A stretch of DNA of 64,000 nt from the NCBI GenBank assembly GCA_963575745.1, contig CAUYUJ010003564.1:1-64000 (forward strand). The letters run 5' to 3'. Position numbers and translations under genes: made by a program. The stretch comes from Prorocentrum cordatum (taxonomy: Eukaryota; Sar; Dinophyceae; Prorocentrales; Prorocentraceae). Below, one piece after another: positions 59,074 through 64,000 of this stretch; position 1 is the first letter of the stretch; each line of letters opens with the position of its first letter. The notes under the pieces are model-generated. The model was not told the DNA's origin. It did not search any database and saw nothing but the letters and a program-made list of their open reading frames with translations.

Positions 59074-59104
59074 CCAGTGGCAGCCCAAGCGCCCGCTGCG
59101 CTTG
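59074..59104 (-). other. Candidate Helitron 3' terminus
   Basis: On the minus strand, CAAGCGC-AGCGG-GCGCTTG (59104-59086), then eight bases, then CTGG (59077-59074). A hairpin followed within about ten bases by CTRR is the Helitron 3' end pattern. It lies 67 bp past the stop of the PIF1-USP gene. The next base is A, not the usual T, so this is only a candidate. Confidence 0.35.
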
Positions 59105-59170
59105 AACGGCAGAGCTCTGTCAACGGCACACCCAGGGCCGGCGAGCGCCGCTGCACACGAGGCGCAGCTC

Positions 59171-62100
59171 TCAGAGAGCCGCGTCCGACACCGCCACGAT
59201 CGTTGGCTCGTCATCTCCACCCCCGCGCAGGCGGCGCAACGTCTGTCGCAGCCTCTCCTCAGGCCACTTGCCAATGCCGACGGGCACGTCCAGCCGACGC
59301 ACTACGAGAGCTCCAACGACTTCTCCGATCAAGTCCTGCCGCTGGTTGTGCTCGGCGATGGCCAGGCGCTGCCGCCTCTCTTCAGGATCATCCTGCCGCG
59401 CGCGATCCTCCGCAGCAGCGGCGGCGATATCCCGCGTGCTCGCGCGGCTGCCACGCTCCCCGCGCTCACCGCCCGACGACAGGGCCGAGGCCGCACTGGG
59501 CGCGCCAGCCCCTCCAGCACCGTCGCCGCCCCCTGTCGGCGCCCTCGCGGCGACGCCATCGCTGGCGGGCACCCTGGCGGATCGCCCCTCCGCGAGCCCC
59601 CCCGCGGGCGCGCCACTCGGGCCAGCCTCGGCCGCGGGCGCCGCGCGCGGGGCCTTGCCTGCACGCCCTCCCTCCGGAGCCGCCTCTACACGCGCCGCAC
59701 CCCCCCGCCCGCTTCCGCTGGCAGACCCAGAGCCTGCTCGCGTGACGACCGCGGCCCGCCCCGCGCCCTCGCCAATCGCGCCAGCCTCGGCCGCGGGCGC
59801 CGCCGTGCCTGCCTGCTTATTCCTGAACGCCTTCAACTTTCTCTCCGGGATGGGCCCGTCCACACGCCCATGCCAACCATCTCTGTGTTGCTGCTGGAAA
59901 TGCTGCCCGCAGAAATCCCTGCATCCCTGCTTTGGCGCGCTCCGGCATTGTCCGCCAGCTCCGTTCGCCCAGGTACGAGCCATGCACTTAGCGGTGTCAA
60001 TGTTTTCTGGCGTAAAGCGACGCCATTCGTCCCCCGCGAGCGACGCCCCCGCGCCTGGCTGGACTCCAGCAGGCACCTGGTCCGCGGACGAAACGCCAGC
60101 GGCCCTGCCAGAGTCGTCGTCCTCGTCGCCCGCGCGGCCCGGAGCTGGCGGCGACAGCCCGCGCTTCTTGCCCCTGCGCGATGGCGGTTGCGGCTGCCCC
60201 GAAGCGCCAGGGTCCCCGTCGCCAGCGCCAGGATCCCCGCCACCCGCCCGACGCCGCTTGCCCGGTGGCTCGCCCCCCGACGCCAGCTGCCCGGCGGGCG
60301 CACTCGGCGGCGCAGACGGCGCGGCAGTGGCGCTGGAAGCAGCGCCGCCGCCGCCGCTTCCGCTCCCCGCAGACCCCGCCGCGCGCCCGCCTGCATGCCC
60401 GAGAGGCGCAGTCGGCGGAGCCGGCGGCGCACCAGACGGTCCCGCACCAGCGCTGCCGCTGGCGCCCCCCGCAGACCCCGCCGCCGCGCGCCCGCCGCCT
60501 CCGCCCCGCGGACCCGCCCTGCGCACATACGCAAACACATAGGCGCCAATGTGCACCTGGTGGTTTCCGGCGATCTGCGCCCAAGTCTGGAGCTGGACAG
60601 TACTGTCGTCGAATTTGGCGTATTCGTTCACGCCCACGGATGCATACGCATAATAGTGTCCGCTTGTCGCGCGCTCGCCCTGGTGCACCACGACCCCCGA
60701 GAAATCGTACTCGCACTCGGCATCCACAGGCCGCAGAATCTGAGGAAAGCGCACAGGGCGTCTGTCGTACCACTGGCCTATCACCCGCTCCACGATCACG
60801 AAGAGCACCGGCGGCGACCGCTCCCAGCGATTGCCTGTATATACCCTGATGCCTTGACAGACCCCGGCCGCCGCCCTCTGAGCATCATCGAGGTGAGCGT
60901 GCGCCGGACATCCTTGCCCTGGCTCACCGACATGCCTTAATCCCAGCCGGATCAAGTCCTCCAGATCGCACGGCCCCCGGTGGTCGGGGCCGAGCAATTC
61001 GGAAGGCACCACCTTCAGAAACGTCTTAATTTCCCCCTTGTCCGAACTTGCTGTGCACGCGGCGCATCGCCTCCGCTGCCGAAACGCAATGCCGCAGACG
61101 TGCTGCTGGAGCACACTGCGCTGCCCGTGAGGCCCCCTTGCGGTACAAACGGGGTGTTCGGTCTCGGTAACGGCATGGAGGGCGGCCAGGAAGAACTCTG
61201 ACGCGTCGCATTGCTTCGGTCTCCCTTGCTGATCGAATTCTGTGAATTCTCGCTCACCAAAAAGCCCCGCGCGCGCGGCGACTGCCAGCGGCGCGTCGGT
61301 GTCGACCCCCTCGCCCTGGACAGAGAGAGCCGTGGCCTGAGCTCCGAGCGCGCACGCCGCGCAAGATGCTGCGTTCAAAAGGCAATTCTGGTCGTGTTCG
61401 TGGAGGAGCCGACGGAAGGGAGCCAGGCGCAGCAGCACCTGCGCGACTGCGCTCACGAAGCAAGTGTTGCCGAGGTTTGCGATGCCCACGCCAGAGCCGC
61501 GGCCGCAGCGCCACTGCAGCTCCCTGGTAACCTCCTCCTGGGACACGCCGTAGGCTGCCATGCACAGATCCCGGTCCAGCGGGCGCAGCTCTGGCGGCTC
61601 TGCACCATCACCAACAGTCGCCGCCGCGCGAAACATGTCCCCCCAAAGATCCCTCGGCACTACGGTGCCCCTACCAGCACCGCGGCCGCCACCGGCGCGC
61701 CCACGCCCCCGCGAAACAGCGCTCCCCGTCGACGATGCCGCCGCCGCATCTCCGGTCCCCGTCGCGTCACCGCCGCGGCCGCGGCCCCTGCCCCGCCCCG
61801 CAGGCCCTGCGTCCGGCGCAATGTATGCCGGCGGCACCGTCAGAGCCTGGCCCGGGCGCAGCGCGTGCGAGGGCAGAGGCGTATGCACAGACGCCGCAGG
61901 GGCCGCCTCCCCGTCCGAAGGAGCTGATCCGTCAGCGTCGTCATCGTCGTCGCCTGCCTCCTCAACGACGCCCGCTGAGCTCCCCGCGGCACGAGACGGG
62001 CCCAGCGGCGACGCCCGCGGCACCGTCGGCGGCGCGGGCGCCGAGCTCGACTCCGGGGCGCCCCGTGCCGCGGGCCCATCCCCCACGTCCCAGCCGTACT

Positions 62101-64000
62101 CGCGCGCCCTCTGCTTGGCGATTTCGTAACTCGCTTTGAAAATCATGTTTTCGAAGCGTTGGACCCCGTCGCGGACGTACTGGGGCGGGCCCCGCTGCAG
62201 GATGTCCCAGGGCGGCAGGTTGTAGACGAGGACGCGATGGGCCACGCGAACGCGACTGAGCATGACGTACAGGTGCAGCCACCAGTCATCGGCGCCCATG
62301 TTCATGGGCTTCTGGAGCACCATGGTGGCCGCATCCATGCCCAGGCCCTGCGCCGTCTGCACGGTGCGAACTTTCTCTGGCAGCAACGGGATCTGGTACC
62401 TCGTAACCTTCACTTTCCGAAGCTTTCGCTCGCCATCGTCTTGGTAGTAATGGTTCCACTCCCAGGACGCCCTGTGCGGCGCGATCTGCACGACCCCGTC
62501 CCCGAACCCAAAGTCCTTCTCGAGGCCATCAAACCTGACGAGGACACAGCGCGGTAAACGCTTGCATCGATAATAACCGAGCCGGTGGGCGGCGTGAAGC
62601 TTCTTTTCGCGCCAATCCGCGTCTGGCGTCTCGAACTCTCGCGGGTGGAACCTCACGTCCACGACTTCCCCCACGGCGTCCTGGACGATCTGGTGCTTCG
62701 CCGACAATTTCACGTTCAGACGCACACGCATGCCGATGTACAGCGGGCACATGCCGATGAGGTGACCAGTGTTGTTCACGTTCGGCACCTGCAGCATGGC
62801 CTTGTAATGCTCCTCATCGAAGGGCCTTGGAGGCAGGTCCACGGCCTGCACGTACAGCAGCATCTGCCCCTTCTCCCTGGCCTCTCGCACGGCCCGATAC
62901 TGCATCTGCCTGTGCACGGCCTCCCAGGCGATGCCCATCTCGAAACCGTCCTTGACATGGGGGTCCTGCAGCCGCTTGTCGTTCTTACCGGGTCGGACCA
63001 CCCACTTTTGCACCATCCTTTTCTGCTCGGCCGTAAACTTTTTGCCCTGCCTCATGGTCTTCAAGAACCCGGGCATGAAAGGGCAGGGCGCGTGCGGAGT
63101 AACGAGAAGGTCCTTGAAGCGGTGCGTCTCGTACAGAAACATCGCGTGGGTGACGCCGTCCAAGAATATGGACTGCCCACTGCGGACGTGAACCGGCGCC
63201 TCGGGCGACTCACGCTGCAGCAAAGAAGACCTTCTGCCCTTGCCGCTCACCGGCCCCAGCTGATAAAAGTCACCCAGAAACATGACAATCGGAGCCTTCC
63301 CGAACATGTGCCCCCGCGCCATGTAAAGGTCCACATCGCAATTATACTGAGCCTTACGGGCTTTGCACATGCGAAACGATGCAGCGCCGAGAAGCTGGGG
63401 CGGCACCATGGACACCTCCTCCACGATGACGGCCTTGAGGTCGTTCATGCGGTCCACGAAATCTTCATCGACTTTCTGCCCAGAAAGCCTAGCGATGGTC
63501 ATGGCCTGCTGGCCGCTCAGCCCGAAGCCGCTGTGGATCGTCTGCCCGCCGATGACGCGCGCAGCGCTGTTCGACGAGGCCACGGCGATCTCCGATCCCG
63601 CGCCGAACACCTCGTTGAGCAGACGTCGCAGCAGTTTCACCACCTCCGTCTTCCCCGTCCCGCCCTCCCCGTGCAGCAGGAGAGCCATCTGCTCCACCGG
63701 CTTGGGGCTTTTTCCGCTGCGCAGATCTTCCTCGTATGCCACGATGGCCTCCACCTGGCCCACGACCAGGGCGACCACCGCCTTCTGCTCCTTATTGAAC
63801 GTCACGGGGTTGTCCGCCCTGGTCGCCCACTCGTTAAACAGCCTCTGCGCGATGTCGCGCGCCCGCGGCGGCCGCTCCTCGTCGCCGGCAACCGCGGGCG
63901 CCGGCGGCCGACCAGGCGCGAGCACGGCGGGCGCCGAACCCGCGAGGCCGCTCCGCCCGTCGCCATCCCCAGACAAGACCTCAGCTCCCTTTTTCCTGTA
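59171..64000 (-). CDS. PIF1 helicase-USP fusion protein, 5' end outside window
   Basis: An uninterrupted frame of ~1610 codons that is still open at the window edge. The first apparent start near 63976 is a TTG, so the true start lies beyond 64000. Helicase: Walker A GEGGTGKTE (63644-63670), VIVEEVSM in place of the usual DE Walker B, GDFYQLGPV, then VQTAQGLGMDAATM with YVMLSRVR. A Gly/Ala-rich linker follows. The USP domain has Cys box NLGNTCFVSAVAQVLL (Cys at 61460-61462), CAAC pairs, and His box TSGHYYAY (about 60655) with AKFDDS. A second linker leads to a Cys-rich motif (AKCMARTWANGAGGQCR, DFCGQH, HGRVDGPIP; about 59.84-59.97 kb). The C-terminus is helical and basic, ending at TGA 59171-59173. 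Probably a Helitron-like element whose Rep, if present, is outside the window. Confidence 0.85.
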   Translation of the reverse strand, partial: YRKKGAEVLSGDGDGRSGLAGSAPAVLAPGRPPAPAVAGDEERPPRARDIAQRLFNEWATRADNPVTFNKEQKAVVALVVGQVEAIVAYEEDLRSGKSPKPVEQMALLLHGEGGTGKTEVVKLLRRLLNEVFGAGSEIAVASSNSAARVIGGQTIHSGFGLSGQQAMTIARLSGQKVDEDFVDRMNDLKAVIVEEVSMVPPQLLGAASFRMCKARKAQYNCDVDLYMARGHMFGKAPIVMFLGDFYQLGPVSGKGRRSSLLQRESPEAPVHVRSGQSIFLDGVTHAMFLYETHRFKDLLVTPHAPCPFMPGFLKTMRQGKKFTAEQKRMVQKWVVRPGKNDKRLQDPHVKDGFEMGIAWEAVHRQMQYRAVREAREKGQMLLYVQAVDLPPRPFDEEHYKAMLQVPNVNNTGHLIGMCPLYIGMRVRLNVKLSAKHQIVQDAVGEVVDVRFHPREFETPDADWREKKLHAAHRLGYYRCKRLPRCVLVRFDGLEKDFGFGDGVVQIAPHRASWEWNHYYQDDGERKLRKVKVTRYQIPLLPEKVRTVQTAQGLGMDAATMVLQKPMNMGADDWWLHLYVMLSRVRVAHRVLVYNLPPWDILQRGPPQYVRDGVQRFENMIFKASYEIAKQRAREYGWDVGDGPAARGAPESSSAPAPPTVPRASPLGPSRAAGSSAGVVEEAGDDDDDADGSAPSDGEAAPAASVHTPLPSHALRPGQALTVPPAYIAPDAGPAGRGRGRGRGGDATGTGDAAAASSTGSAVSRGRGRAGGGRGAGRGTVVPRDLWGDMFRAAATVGDGAEPPELRPLDRDLCMAAYGVSQEEVTRELQWRCGRGSGVGIANLGNTCFVSAVAQVLLRLAPFRRLLHEHDQNCLLNAASCAACALGAQATALSVQGEGVDTDAPLAVAARAGLFGEREFTEFDQQGRPKQCDASEFFLAALHAVTETEHPVCTARGPHGQRSVLQQHVCGIAFRQRRRCAACTASSDKGEIKTFLKVVPSELLGPDHRGPCDLEDLIRLGLRHVGEPGQGCPAHAHLDDAQRAAAGVCQGIRVYTGNRWERSPPVLFVIVERVIGQWYDRRPVRFPQILRPVDAECEYDFSGVVVHQGERATSGHYYAYASVGVNEYAKFDDSTVQLQTWAQIAGNHQVHIGAYVFAYVRRAGPRGGGGGRAAAGSAGGASGSAGAGPSGAPPAPPTAPLGHAGGRAAGSAGSGSGGGGAASSATAAPSAPPSAPAGQLASGGEPPGKRRRAGGGDPGAGDGDPGASGQPQPPSRRGKKRGLSPPAPGRAGDEDDDSGRAAGVSSADQVPAGVQPGAGASLAGDEWRRFTPENIDTAKCMARTWANGAGGQCRSAPKQGCRDFCGQHFQQQHRDGWHGRVDGPIPERKLKAFRNKQAGTAAPAAEAGAIGEGAGRAAVVTRAGSGSASGSGRGGAARVEAAPEGGRAGKAPRAAPAAEAGPSGAPAGGLAEGRSARVPASDGVAARAPTGGGDGAGGAGAPSAASALSSGGERGERGSRASTRDIAAAAAEDRARQDDPEERRQRLAIAEHNQRQDLIGEVVGALVVRRLDVPVGIGKWPEERLRQTLRRLRGGGDDEPTIVAVSDAAL

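Overview
The window looks like gene-poor, repeat-dominated nuclear DNA of a protist, most likely a dinoflagellate. This is inferred from three things: GC-rich Helitron-type polyproteins, LINE reverse transcriptases with a WADN catalytic box, and kilobases of mixed simple repeats. I found no host housekeeping gene, rRNA, tRNA or complete dinoflagellate spliced leader. Everything recognisably protein-coding belongs to mobile elements.

Layout. Positions 1-7432 form a large imperfect inverted duplication. In order it runs hexamer array, CAGACA-type array, satellite, centre near 2393, satellite in reverse, TGTCTG-type array, hexamer array. Positions 8093-10685 are a ~100-bp GC-rich minisatellite carrying a hairpin core. 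A related 367-bp higher-order repeat lies at 12024-12920. Positions ~13.0-30.1 kb (+) hold a decayed Helitron-like element: an N-terminal region with acidic repeats, a Cys-rich motif and a CW-like finger; a HUH/Y2 Rep; a PIF1 helicase; an exonuclease-endonuclease-phosphatase (EEP) domain; and a ubiquitin-specific protease (USP) domain. Four reading-frame changes and one amber stop break it up. GT-rich arrays with a short inverted-repeat module follow (30.7-32.9 kb). A mosaic satellite then runs from 33.2 to 50.9 kb, with a 177-bp unit and a dispersed hairpin. It is interrupted at 38721-44450 by a decayed LINE (LINE B, minus strand). CA arrays at 50.9-52.6 and 58.4-59.0 kb were one block, later split by an almost intact LINE (LINE A, 52704-58316, minus strand). 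The right end (59171 to beyond 64000, minus strand) carries a long uninterrupted PIF1-USP fusion.

How the parts relate. The two LINEs are divergent members of one family. They share a homologous ORF1, an in-frame UGA between ORF1 and ORF2, EEP, RT, and an RNase H-like region whose motifs occur in circularly permuted order. Both lie inside recognisable repeat units, so their ends can be read directly. The two helicase elements share a USP-type deubiquitinase domain and a small Cys-rich motif ending in HGRVxGPIP, in different arrangements.

Most long open frames in the simple-repeat zones are compositional artefacts and are not annotated as genes. Several long frames begin with GTG or TTG rather than ATG, so the left edges of coding segments mark where a frame becomes meaningful, not proven starts.
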